Source: Planctomycetota bacterium
Lineage (GTDB): Bacteria > Planctomycetota > Planctomycetia > Planctomycetales > Planctomycetaceae
Reading direction: 5' to 3'
Length of the DNA: 51,812 nucleotides
Assembly: GCA_003669125.1 (NCBI GenBank)
Contig: QWQF01000209.1
Location: 1-51,812 of the forward strand
Shown: positions 41,665 to 49,627 of the stretch, one piece after another
How positions within the stretch are numbered: position 1 is the stretch's first letter
How the letters are laid out: each line of letters starts with the position of its first letter
The notes under the pieces: model-generated
What the model was told of the DNA's origin: nothing
The model's input: only the letters and a program-made list of their open reading frames with translations
Databases searched by the model: none
Translations under genes and position numbers: made by a program

Positions 41665-43482
41665 ATGTTGAAAACACTGCTTCCCAGAATCCTCGCGTTC
41701 GCATCGCTGCTGACGGCCATGCCGTCGAGCACCCCGGCGCAAGCATTGTTGCCGGGCTTTCAAAAGTCACTCCCCTTCAACGAGCAGGTGAAGTGGTCCC
41801 GTCTCGAAAGTGGCGTGCGTGTGTTGGTGAACGCCCCGGCGGAGTTGACCGACAAACCGCGAGTCCTCGTCATCTTCGCCACACCGAATGGCAACACGAT
41901 CGAGCAGACGCTGGGCTGTGCGGCGGCGAAGGGGCTTGATTGGCGGTTCGACATCCAGCATGTCGCCGCGCAGATTCGGCGACTGCGTGAACTCGACCGC
42001 GAGCGAGAGATTGTGCTGGCGGCCGTGCAGGCTCCCAAGCTGAGCTGGCCGACGTTTCGCCGCGAGCAAGCCGGAGCCAACACAATCATCCGCGATCTGG
42101 TGGCGACGCTCGCCAAAGAAGTCTCGGCCGAGCAAGTCGTGCTGACGTGTCACAGCGGCGGCGGCTCGTTCATTTTCGGAGAGCTGAATGCCGCCGAAGC
42201 ATTGCCGACGTCCGTCGAACGGATCGTATTTCTCGATGCGAACTACTCGTACTCAGACGACGAAGGCCACGGCGACAAACTGCTGGCATGGTTGAACGGC
42301 GACGCGATTCGGCGATTGGTCGTCGTCGCCTACGACGATCGCGAACTCACTCTCAACGGCAAGAAGGTCGTCGGCCACGATGGTGGAACATTTCGAGCTT
42401 CGCAGCGGATGTTGAATCGTTTTCGCCACGACGTCGAACTGACCGAGCGAGACGTTGGCCCTTTCAAACAGACGGCCGGCCTCAACGGACAGATTCAGTT
42501 CTTCGTGCATCCGAATCCCGACAACAAGATTTTGCACTCGGTGCTCGTCGGCGAGATGAACGGTCTCTTGCATGGCCTGACGCTGGGCACGGACCTGGCC
42601 GACAAATGGGGCACGTTCGGCGGCCCGCGAGCGTACTCAAAATGGATTCAGCCGCAGCCATTCGTTGACCCTTCAATCGTGCGAGCCGTGATCGCTGCCG
42701 ATGCACCCGAAGTTCGACTCGCCATTCCCGCGCGTCCCGCCAACGCGCCCACTGGGTCGCGATTCCTGCAACAGATCACCAATCTACCGCGCGACCAGCG
42801 CGAGGCGGCGATCTTGCGAGAACTCCTCAGTGGCAACGTCCCCGATTCGCTGCGGCATCTGAAACCGATTCGAGTCCACGCCACCGACGACTCCGGCGTC
42901 AAACACATCGCCACTTATTTCGTCATGGCCGACTATCTGGCGGTTGGAATCGACGGTGACTTCTTCCGAGTCCCGATCACTCCGGCCACTGCGGCGGCAA
43001 TCGCTGAGAAGTGCGACGCCTCGCTGATCACCGCGAAGGTCTCGGACGATGTCTTCGCCGCCGCTGAATTGAAACTCGATCCGAAGCCGCTGACCAAAGA
43101 CCGCGATTCCGCCGGCACGTTCTGGCAGCATCATCAGATCATCGAAGAACAACTTCGGAACAAGCCGCGCGGACTGCTCGTCGCCGGCATCAAGAAGGAC
43201 GTCGTGCTGACTAATCGCTTGAAGGAGAAGCCGCACAAGGTCGCAATTTACGGCTGGCATGAGTCCAACGGCCGACCGATCCAGCCGGTCTACGTTGGTC
43301 ACGTCGATTGGTACGTCGATTACAGCCACGGAGTCCGCTTGATGTCCCAGCAAATGATCGTCGATGATCGACCGCTCAAGGTGGCCGACGTGCTGAAGGA
43401 TTCGCGACTGTGCCCGTTGCTCAGCACGGAAGGGCCGATGGATGTTGCCGAACTGCGGCAAGCGGCCGGCTGGGGACGATAA
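41665..43482 (+). CDS. Secreted alpha/beta-hydrolase-like protein fused to an unrecognised C-terminal domain
   Basis: The 605-residue protein has a signal peptide (about 1-27, ending PAQA). The first half is an alpha/beta-hydrolase-like domain with VLVIFATPNGNTIEQTLG and the nucleophile elbow CHSGGG (VVLTCHSGGGSFIFGE), then IVFLDANYSYSD. The second half, from about 340, contains ATYFVMADYLAVGIDGDFFR, WQHHQIIEEQLRNKP, KVAIYGWHESNGRPIQPVYV and HVDWYVDYSHGVRLMSQQM. I do not recognise this part as a named family, but its dense His/Tyr/Trp content looks like a binding or catalytic site. The gene starts 9 bases after the cytochrome relic and is followed after 5 bases by a membrane-protein gene. Confidence 0.7.
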   Translation: MLKTLLPRILAFASLLTAMPSSTPAQALLPGFQKSLPFNEQVKWSRLESGVRVLVNAPAELTDKPRVLVIFATPNGNTIEQTLGCAAAKGLDWRFDIQHVAAQIRRLRELDREREIVLAAVQAPKLSWPTFRREQAGANTIIRDLVATLAKEVSAEQVVLTCHSGGGSFIFGELNAAEALPTSVERIVFLDANYSYSDDEGHGDKLLAWLNGDAIRRLVVVAYDDRELTLNGKKVVGHDGGTFRASQRMLNRFRHDVELTERDVGPFKQTAGLNGQIQFFVHPNPDNKILHSVLVGEMNGLLHGLTLGTDLADKWGTFGGPRAYSKWIQPQPFVDPSIVRAVIAADAPEVRLAIPARPANAPTGSRFLQQITNLPRDQREAAILRELLSGNVPDSLRHLKPIRVHATDDSGVKHIATYFVMADYLAVGIDGDFFRVPITPATAAAIAEKCDASLITAKVSDDVFAAAELKLDPKPLTKDRDSAGTFWQHHQIIEEQLRNKPRGLLVAGIKKDVVLTNRLKEKPHKVAIYGWHESNGRPIQPVYVGHVDWYVDYSHGVRLMSQQMIVDDRPLKVADVLKDSRLCPLLSTEGPMDVAELRQAAGWGR

Positions 43483-43487
43483 TCGGC

Positions 43488-44213
43488 ATGAGCTACCACC
43501 TCACGGGTCTGATCAGTTCCGCAATCTTTCTGTTGACCATCGGCGGGCTGTGGGCGCAGTTGGGATTTGTCTGGAAACGGAAACAATCGGCCGACGACGG
43601 TGAAACTCACGAGCGACCAACGGCGGTGTTGTCGGTCAATCAATTCGTCAGCAGCTTTCTGGCGTTCTTTTCGTTCTTCCTGTACGGCGCGTGTCTGGAG
43701 CGATTCAACCATTACCTCGTCTGGCCGCGGCTGGCCGCGTCACTGCTCACGCTGGCGGTTCTCTTCGAAATCGTGCGAGACCGACGCGACCGCGTAGCGA
43801 CGTGTGCGTTCGCCGTCTGTGCGACATTGTTAGTCGGCGCACCGCTCGGACTCGTCACGATTCCGGGGGCGGCCGAGTGGGGACGCACCGTTTCGCAGAC
43901 GCTGATCGTGATCGTCACGGCGATTTTGGCTCAGGGGTATCTGCACCAAGTGTTGCTGATTCGCCAAACCGGTCGCACGGGAGGCGTGTCCGCTCGACTG
44001 CATCAGTTCTTATTTTGGAAGGACCTCTCGACGATCGCCTTCGCGGTCTCGATGGGCACGAGCATCGGTTGGCCGCTGATGTTGCTGTCGTCAGTCAGCG
44101 CCGCGACCAAGCTCGTCACGCTGTGGCACTTCCGCTGGGTGCGGCTCAGCCACATCGCGAGCCAGCGACGAGACACAACGGCCGGAGCACCGACAGAGAC
44201 GCTCGCCAATTGA
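43488..44213 (+). CDS. Small integral membrane protein, function unknown
   Basis: The 241-residue protein has about seven predicted helices (ISSAIFLLTIGGLWAQLGFV, FVSSFLAFFSFFLYGACLER, LAASLLTLAVLFEIV, ATCAFAVCATLLVGAPLGLV, LIVIVTAILAQGYLHQVLLI, TIAFAVSMGTSIGWPLMLL). The outline recalls PQ-loop or SWEET-like helices, but no PQ motif is present in the right place. It lies 5 bases after the fused hydrolase gene and is probably translated with it. The ATG at 43488 fits this spacing; the in-frame extension into the previous gene is unlikely. I do not recognise the family. Confidence 0.65.
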   Translation: MSYHLTGLISSAIFLLTIGGLWAQLGFVWKRKQSADDGETHERPTAVLSVNQFVSSFLAFFSFFLYGACLERFNHYLVWPRLAASLLTLAVLFEIVRDRRDRVATCAFAVCATLLVGAPLGLVTIPGAAEWGRTVSQTLIVIVTAILAQGYLHQVLLIRQTGRTGGVSARLHQFLFWKDLSTIAFAVSMGTSIGWPLMLLSSVSAATKLVTLWHFRWVRLSHIASQRRDTTAGAPTETLAN

Positions 44214-44235
44214 CCTCGATCCCATTGGGCCTTCG

Positions 44236-44492
44236 TCATTGAGGAATTCGGTATTCCTCGCGCGCGACCATATCGGCGAACAGCACTTTCACGCAGCCGT
44301 CGGTGTCGAACTTGAACATGGCTTGCGTGGCGAGGTCGATGTCGAGATCGGCACCGTCTGAGTCTCTGGAAAGCAGACTATCTGCGCCCGCTGCTTCGCG
44401 GCCTCGTCGAAAAAACGAACGATCGTGCGAGCATTCGCGTCGAAGTCGTCGGTCTGTCGGCATTGAGCCAAGGCGATCCGCAGAGTGGTCAT
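44236..44492 (-). pseudogene. Nitrilase-superfamily (carbon-nitrogen hydrolase) remnant with central deletion
   Basis: The N-terminal end MTTLRIALAQCRQTDDFDAN, then ARTIVRFFDEAAKQRAQIVC and FPETQT, is a typical nitrilase start with the catalytic Glu in the PET motif. Directly after this the frame changes and the sequence becomes LDIDLATQAMFKFDTDGCVK then VLFADMVAREEYRIPQ-stop. That resembles a nitrilase C terminus (D-D-ATxAMFxFD). The central part, about 200 residues with the Lys and Cys of the triad, is missing. This is an internal-deletion relic. It lies 22 bases downstream of the membrane-protein gene on the other strand. Confidence 0.65.
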
Positions 44493-44538
44493 GGCACATT
44501 CTCCGTAACCCCACCCCGGCAAGCCCGGTGGGGTGAAG

Positions 44539-45738
44539 TCATTTCAACGACAATTCAACGCCGTCGATAAACACTCGCTGAACGTTCCAGTCGCGATCGA
44601 AAACCACAACGTCGGCTTGCTTGCCTTTCTCCAGACTGCCGAGTTCGCGATCGCGTCCCGCGATGCGAGCCGGCGTCAACGACGCCATGCGGATGACTTC
44701 CCACAGCGGTCGACTGGTGAGCTTGGCGAACGTGCGGACCATGTGATCCATCCCTTCGACGCTCGAAGCCAACGCCTGGCCATCTGGCATCAGTCCGACA
44801 CCGTCTCGTTTGATGAGCGGTTCGCCGCCATCCAGCGGGCCGATCATGTAGTCGCCGTCCGGCATGTCGAGCGCCCGGTTGCAGTCGGTCACCAGCGCGA
44901 GCCGATCCGGCCCTTTGATCTTCAACGCCAGCAGCAGCAATCCGGCGTCGAGGTGCTTGCCGTCGGAGATGACTTCGGTCGTCAATTCGTCGAAGTACAG
45001 CGTCGCTTCGAGCACGCCCCCTTGCATCGGGTACATCTGAAATTGACGCAGCTTGGTTTTGTCGGACATCGCGCAATACAGATGGTCGACGTGCCGCACG
45101 CCCCATTCTTTGACCGCCTCGGTCATTTGATCAAACGTCGCCCACGAGTGACCGACGTTGGTCCGCACCCCTTTGGCCCGGCAGGCCATCGCGAATTCTT
45201 TCGCACCGCCGATTTCCGGAGCGACCGTCGCCGTCACGAGATCGTCAGCGTATTCGAGGTACTGATCGAACTCCTGTTGGACCGCCGGACGAACCTCCGC
45301 TCCAGGATGTGCTCCGCGTGCCTCGTACCGAAAGTACGGCCCATAAAAATGCGCCCCCATCACCCGCGCTCCGTTCGGCTCCGGCGTGCGGCGAAACTGC
45401 CGAGTCAGTTCCAGCGTGGCGAGAATTTGATCGTGCCGCGCGACCGTCGTGGTGATCGCCATTCGTGTCGTGCCGTGCCTTGCGTGAGACCGCAGCGCAA
45501 GCCGAAACGCCTCAGCCGTCCCGTCCATGAAATCGCCGCCGGCTCCGCCATGCACATGCAGATCGACGAATCCGGGTGAGAGGTATCCGTCACCAGCATC
45601 AACGATCGTCGCGTCGGCGGGCAACGACACGCTGGCATCGAGCACATCGGCGATCCGCCCGTCACGAACCACGATCGCACCGCGCCCAATGTGGTCGGGA
45701 AACACGATCTGACCACGAAAGACAACCGAACTTGGCAT
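44539..45738 (-). CDS. N-acetylglucosamine-6-phosphate deacetylase-like amidohydrolase (NagA family)
   Basis: The 399-residue protein has the NagA layout: the small beta-sandwich halves at both ends and a metal-binding TIM barrel. Seen are SPGFVDLHVHGGAGGDFMDG (His-x-His), GTTRMAITTT, TNVGHSWATFDQM (His), GVRHVDHLYCAM (His) and LALVTDCNRAL (catalytic Asp), then SLTPARIAGRDRELGSLEKG. The conserved metal-ligand Glu of the HLEGPF motif is replaced (AHFYGPYF), although the following GAHPG is kept. It may be a variant deacetylase acting on another N-acyl sugar. Start supported by CGGAG. No other nag gene is present. Confidence 0.8.
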   Translation of the reverse strand: MPSSVVFRGQIVFPDHIGRGAIVVRDGRIADVLDASVSLPADATIVDAGDGYLSPGFVDLHVHGGAGGDFMDGTAEAFRLALRSHARHGTTRMAITTTVARHDQILATLELTRQFRRTPEPNGARVMGAHFYGPYFRYEARGAHPGAEVRPAVQQEFDQYLEYADDLVTATVAPEIGGAKEFAMACRAKGVRTNVGHSWATFDQMTEAVKEWGVRHVDHLYCAMSDKTKLRQFQMYPMQGGVLEATLYFDELTTEVISDGKHLDAGLLLLALKIKGPDRLALVTDCNRALDMPDGDYMIGPLDGGEPLIKRDGVGLMPDGQALASSVEGMDHMVRTFAKLTSRPLWEVIRMASLTPARIAGRDRELGSLEKGKQADVVVFDRDWNVQRVFIDGVELSLK

Positions 45739-45839
45739 GGACGACTCCGGAAAACTGAGTGGCTACGGCGGTTGCATGGACCTGAAGGGGGATTGCAGTT
45801 TCAATGCCTGCGTCCAACGAGACAAGGGTCAGGCTCATC

Positions 45840-46784
45840 ATGAAACACATCGTCTTCGCCGCATCGTTTGTCGCCGGTCTCTTGATGGCGAAGTTCACAA
45901 CAGCCGCCGACCCTCCGCTGGTGGTTGATGTGTGGCCAGACAAACCTGCGGACGACAATGCCACCACGATCGGCGAAGAGAAATTCATCCAGTTGATGGT
46001 CAACGGCAAGGCGTACGAAGTCGCTGGGAAGCCAACCAAGTGGAAGACCAACGTCACAAAGCCGACGCTGACCGTCTATCGCCCAGCGAATGACAAAAAC
46101 TCGGGCACCGCAATGCTGATCTGCCCCGGCGGCGGATACCACAACCTCGGCTGGGACGTCGAAGGCGAGGAAATCGCCGAGTGGCTGAATTCTCTGGGAA
46201 TGACCGGCATCATCTTGAAGTACCGCTGCCCGCGCCGGCCTGGTGACGAGAAGGGTGTGCCACCGCTCGGCCCAGTCAAGGATGCGCAGCGAGCCGTCAG
46301 TCTCGTGCGCAGCAAAGCGAAGGACTGGGGCATCGACCCGCAGCGGATCGGCATGATTGGATTCTCGGCAGGCGGGCATCTGGTCGGAGCAACGGCGACG
46401 AACTTCGAGAAGCGAACGTATGAGCCGATCGACGCCATCGATGAAATCAGTTGCCGGCCGGACTTCGGCATCCCAGTCTATTCGGGTTATTTCAAGTTCA
46501 AAGAAGTGGGAGGACTCTCTCCAACGGTGAAGCTGCCGGCCAACGCGACGCCGCTGTTGTTCGTCCATGCTTCGGACGATGCCATCAGCGATGTGGAACA
46601 CAGCATCACGTTCTACTTGGCGTTGAAGCGAGCCGGGATTCACTCCGACTTGCATGTCTACGCGTCCGGCGGCCACGGCTTCGGCGGGCGGCCGACGAAT
46701 GCCTCTTGTGCTGCGTGGACGCGTGCCTGCACCGACTGGTTGAGAAATCGTGGATTCCTGCCCGCAAATCCCAAACAAGAATAA
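45840..46784 (+). CDS. Secreted alpha/beta-hydrolase, BD-FAE / acetyl-xylan-esterase-like
   Basis: The 314-residue protein has a signal peptide (about 1-22, FVAGLLMAKFTTA). The alpha/beta-hydrolase domain has the oxyanion segment LICPGGGYHNLGWDVEGEE, nucleophile Ser in GFSAGGHLVG, acidic Asp in VHASDDAIS and base His in SGGHGFGG. This arrangement is that of the planctomycete esterases related to acetyl-xylan and feruloyl esterases. It probably removes acetyl or aromatic groups from plant or algal polysaccharides. I chose the ATG at 45840; the upstream in-frame ATG at 45804 would place 12 polar residues before the signal peptide. It is divergent from the NagA-like gene. Confidence 0.85.
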   Translation: MKHIVFAASFVAGLLMAKFTTAADPPLVVDVWPDKPADDNATTIGEEKFIQLMVNGKAYEVAGKPTKWKTNVTKPTLTVYRPANDKNSGTAMLICPGGGYHNLGWDVEGEEIAEWLNSLGMTGIILKYRCPRRPGDEKGVPPLGPVKDAQRAVSLVRSKAKDWGIDPQRIGMIGFSAGGHLVGATATNFEKRTYEPIDAIDEISCRPDFGIPVYSGYFKFKEVGGLSPTVKLPANATPLLFVHASDDAISDVEHSITFYLALKRAGIHSDLHVYASGGHGFGGRPTNASCAAWTRACTDWLRNRGFLPANPKQE

Positions 46785-46903
46785 TCGCGGCCGGACGAAC
46801 CTCTTCCGTAAGTCCTTGAACCGACCCGCTTGATGTTGGCGATGTCCAACCACTAGCCTCGGTCGGAGTCGTCGCCAACCCAACTCAACGCGGAGGTGCT
46901 GTC

Positions 46904-47662
46904 ATGGAATTCGCATTGGTGGTGATCGTCACGATCATCTTCCCGCCGATCCTGCTGTTCGGGTTCTTTGTGGTGAATCCGCGTGAGGAAATGGTCGTCT
47001 TGAGGTTCGGCAAATACATCGGCACGCTCCGCAGTGAAGGCATCCGCTGGATTCATCCGGTCGGCCGTTCGCTACGGCGGATTCCGACGCGCGACTTGAC
47101 CATGCACATGCAGACGTCCACGGTCGTCGAGCGCAACGGCAGCCCGATCAACATCAGCGCGGTGGTCGTGTACCGCGTTAAAGAGACTCGTAAGGCCGCG
47201 TTGGATGTCGAGAACTTTCACACGTTCATGTCAGATCAAGCTGGCGCAGTCATTAAACGCGTCAGCTCTCGCTTCCCCTACGAGTCGCCCGACAAATCCG
47301 AATCCTGCTTGAAGAACGAGAGTGATGAGGTCACGAAAGCCTACATCGCCGAACTGCAACAGGCCGTTGACGCCGCCGGCATCCGCGTGCTCAACGTGAA
47401 GCTGAACGATCTGACCTACGCCCCGGAAATCGCTCAGGCAATGCTGATGCGGCAGCAGGCGTTGGCGTTGATCGATGCTCGCAAAACGATCGTCGAAGGT
47501 GCCGTCGCGATCGTGCATGACGCCGTCGCACAGTTGCGAGCGGCCGGCCTGGAAATCTCGCCGGCTCAGAGGGAAGTACTGATCTCGAATTTGCTGGTCG
47601 TGCTGTGCAGCGGCGAACACGCTCAGCCGGTCTTGCAGGTGCAAGCGTCCCAGAAGAATTGA
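46904..47662 (+). CDS. SPFH/Band 7 domain membrane protein
   Basis: The 252-residue protein has one N-terminal membrane helix (LVVIVTIIFPPILLFGFFVV). A Band 7 domain follows: NPREEMVVLRFGKYIGTLRS, then GIRWIHPVG, INISAVVVYRVKE and FPYESPD. It ends in helical segments (ELQQAVDAAGIRVLNVKLND, AQAMLMRQQALALIDARKTI). Such proteins form membrane rings or microdomain scaffolds and often recruit proteases such as FtsH, but no NfeD or protease partner is next to it. GGAGG precedes the ATG. It converges on the cytochrome gene with a 21-base gap and no visible terminator. Confidence 0.88.
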   Translation: MEFALVVIVTIIFPPILLFGFFVVNPREEMVVLRFGKYIGTLRSEGIRWIHPVGRSLRRIPTRDLTMHMQTSTVVERNGSPINISAVVVYRVKETRKAALDVENFHTFMSDQAGAVIKRVSSRFPYESPDKSESCLKNESDEVTKAYIAELQQAVDAAGIRVLNVKLNDLTYAPEIAQAMLMRQQALALIDARKTIVEGAVAIVHDAVAQLRAAGLEISPAQREVLISNLLVVLCSGEHAQPVLQVQASQKN

Positions 47663-47683
47663 GTGCCGAGTCGAATCTGGCCG

Positions 47684-48934
47684 CTACTTCTTGAGCTTCT
47701 CGGCATCCACGGTTGTCATTGCTCCGTAGCCGGAACGCCAGTTGGCTTGGAATTCGGCTTGGCCGACGAAGTCTTCGTTGCGCAATGTCGCTCGCCAGTC
47801 GGAGAGCGTGCGGTCGGAACGATCGACATGCACTTTGACGAGGTAGCGGCCAGCGGGAAGTTGGCTAGGACCACGTTGCCATTCTTTGGCTCGCGGGGAG
47901 TCGGCAGCGGCCAGCAGCGTCACCGTGTGTTGCCAGAGCCGGGGTTTCGCAGCCACTTGTCGATCCGAGACCGCGATCGGCGCGTCTTCCCATTTCTTCG
48001 CACGGTCATCCCAGCGATAAATGGTCACCTGCAGCAGCTTGTCCCCCCAAGCCGGTGCCGTGTTGGTGAGCTTGAACCACAACTCGCTGGTGAATTCCTT
48101 GAGCCGTCGCGGATCAGATTTCGGTAGATCGGAAGCCTTGGCGTATTCATCGCGAGCAACCTTCGCGTAATCCTCGAGCCAGGTGCGGAAGCCCTTGTAG
48201 CCCAAGTCCCCTTTCAAAAACTTCTTGCCGCCGCCGTGATCGACTTCTTTGAGCGGCTTGAGCAGCAACAAGCTTTTCTCGGGGTCGTCAATGTCGATCA
48301 GGTGCTTCGTGCGAATGAGGTAGGTCATCGTTTCAGCCGAGGACTTCTTCATCCACGAGACTTGCTCGCCGTTTTCCTTGACGAGCTTGCGATTCTGGTC
48401 GGAGCCTTCCGAGTGGCAGCCCATGCAGCGATGTCGCTGACCCCAGATATTTTGCTCGAACGATTCCAGCAGCCGATCCGTCCGAGTGAACCGAATCACC
48501 TCGTCCGGGCGAGCCGGCTTGGCAAGTTCGCTGGCCGCCAGCTTCGGTGCGTTGCGCAGCTTTGGATCGCGGCAGCACGCCTTGAGCCATTCGGCAAACG
48601 CGGTAAGTTCTGCTTCGCGTGACTTCGCGTGCAACAGGTTCGCGCCGGCGTTGTCGGTGTCTTTCATGTTGATCAGTTTGAGAATCTTCGACTGCTCGGG
48701 CTGATCGAGATTGACCAAGCCTTGGTCCCGCAGCGAGTGAAATGTCGCCTCGCTGGAAGGCTTGATGTAGTTCTTCAAATCGACACCGGCCAAGTGGCAT
48801 TGCACGCAACTGCTTGGCTGATCGGACTTGAAGATCGGCAGGATGCGCTGCTCGAAAACCTTCGTCGCAGCCTCATCAGCCATCGCACCCGAAGTGACCA
48901 ACCAAACTCCGAAGCAAACCCAACGAGTCAGCAT
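47684..48934 (-). CDS. Secreted di-haem cytochrome-like protein (two CxxCH motifs)
   Basis: The 416-residue protein has a signal peptide (MLTRWVCFGVWLVTSGAMA). The first haem motif CVQCH is in LPIFKSDQPSSCVQCHLAG and the second, CMGCH, is in WGQRHRCMGCHSEG. Residues 300-400 are beta-rich (LWFKLTNTAPAWGDKLLQVT, AGRYLVKVHVDRSDRT), possibly a binding domain. It belongs to the large set of planctomycete secreted cytochromes with no assigned reaction. The ATG has GGGAG upstream. It follows upp on the same strand, with a 14-base gap, and may share its transcript. Confidence 0.82.
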   Translation of the reverse strand: MLTRWVCFGVWLVTSGAMADEAATKVFEQRILPIFKSDQPSSCVQCHLAGVDLKNYIKPSSEATFHSLRDQGLVNLDQPEQSKILKLINMKDTDNAGANLLHAKSREAELTAFAEWLKACCRDPKLRNAPKLAASELAKPARPDEVIRFTRTDRLLESFEQNIWGQRHRCMGCHSEGSDQNRKLVKENGEQVSWMKKSSAETMTYLIRTKHLIDIDDPEKSLLLLKPLKEVDHGGGKKFLKGDLGYKGFRTWLEDYAKVARDEYAKASDLPKSDPRRLKEFTSELWFKLTNTAPAWGDKLLQVTIYRWDDRAKKWEDAPIAVSDRQVAAKPRLWQHTVTLLAAADSPRAKEWQRGPSQLPAGRYLVKVHVDRSDRTLSDWRATLRNEDFVGQAEFQANWRSGYGAMTTVDAEKLKK

Positions 48935-48948
48935 GATCCGCTCCCAAG

Positions 48949-49578
48949 TTACGGCAACGTGTTGAAACTTCGATCGCCGGCATCGCCGAGGCCGGGCACG
49001 ATAAATTTGCGAGAGTTCAATTCGCGGTCGATCGCACAGACGAAAACTTGAGCCTGCGGGCAGGCTTCAATCACATTGCTGATCCCCTCCGGGGCAGCGA
49101 TGACCGAAAGGACTTTCAGCTTCGGCACACCCCAGCGTTGCAACGCTTGCAGCGCGGCGATGACCGAACCGCCCGTCGCGAGCATCGGGTCCAACACCAG
49201 CGCGACGTCGACCGGGCTGTGCGCCGGAAGCTTGCTGTAATATTCCACCGGCCGAGCGGTCGCCTCGTCGCGGTACAGACCGAGATGCCAGACCTCCGCG
49301 TCCGGCAGCAAATCGAGCACCGGATCGACCATGCCGAGTCCCGCTCGCAAGATCGGCACGAGTCCGATGCGTTGCGACAACTGCTGCGCATTCAATCGCT
49401 GCAGTGGCGTTTCGATTTCCAGCGATCGCGTGCTGAGGTCGCGCGTTGCCTCGTAGGCCAACAACACCGCGAGCCGCTGCACCAGTCGCCGAAATTCGTC
49501 CGGCGGAGTCGCTTTGTCTCGCAGCTTGGCGAGATGATGCTGAATCAGCGGATGCTGAACTTCATGAGCGTTTGGCAT
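48949..49578 (-). CDS. upp: Uracil phosphoribosyltransferase
   Basis: The 209-residue enzyme makes UMP from uracil and PRPP for pyrimidine salvage. The length is the family standard. Visible motifs are VPILRAGLGMVDPVLDLLPD, the PRPP loop LVLDPMLATGGSVIAAL, and the uracil-binding end IVPGLGDAGDRSF. The ATG at 49578 has GGAGGGG upstream; the longer in-frame extension is low-complexity and not real. The gene lies downstream of the DUF1080-ThuA gene on the same strand (49-base gap). Confidence 0.96.
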   Translation of the reverse strand: MPNAHEVQHPLIQHHLAKLRDKATPPDEFRRLVQRLAVLLAYEATRDLSTRSLEIETPLQRLNAQQLSQRIGLVPILRAGLGMVDPVLDLLPDAEVWHLGLYRDEATARPVEYYSKLPAHSPVDVALVLDPMLATGGSVIAALQALQRWGVPKLKVLSVIAAPEGISNVIEACPQAQVFVCAIDRELNSRKFIVPGLGDAGDRSFNTLP

Positions 49579-49627
49579 GATGGCCCCTCCTCCCTCTCCC
49601 ATTGGGAGAGGGAACCGGGCAAGTGGC

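Noticed and set aside
44240..44258. Small hairpin GAGGAAT/ATTCCTC considered as a terminator for the membrane-protein gene
   Set aside because: The stem is only seven bases with no T-tract, and it lies inside the nitrilase relic coding sequence.
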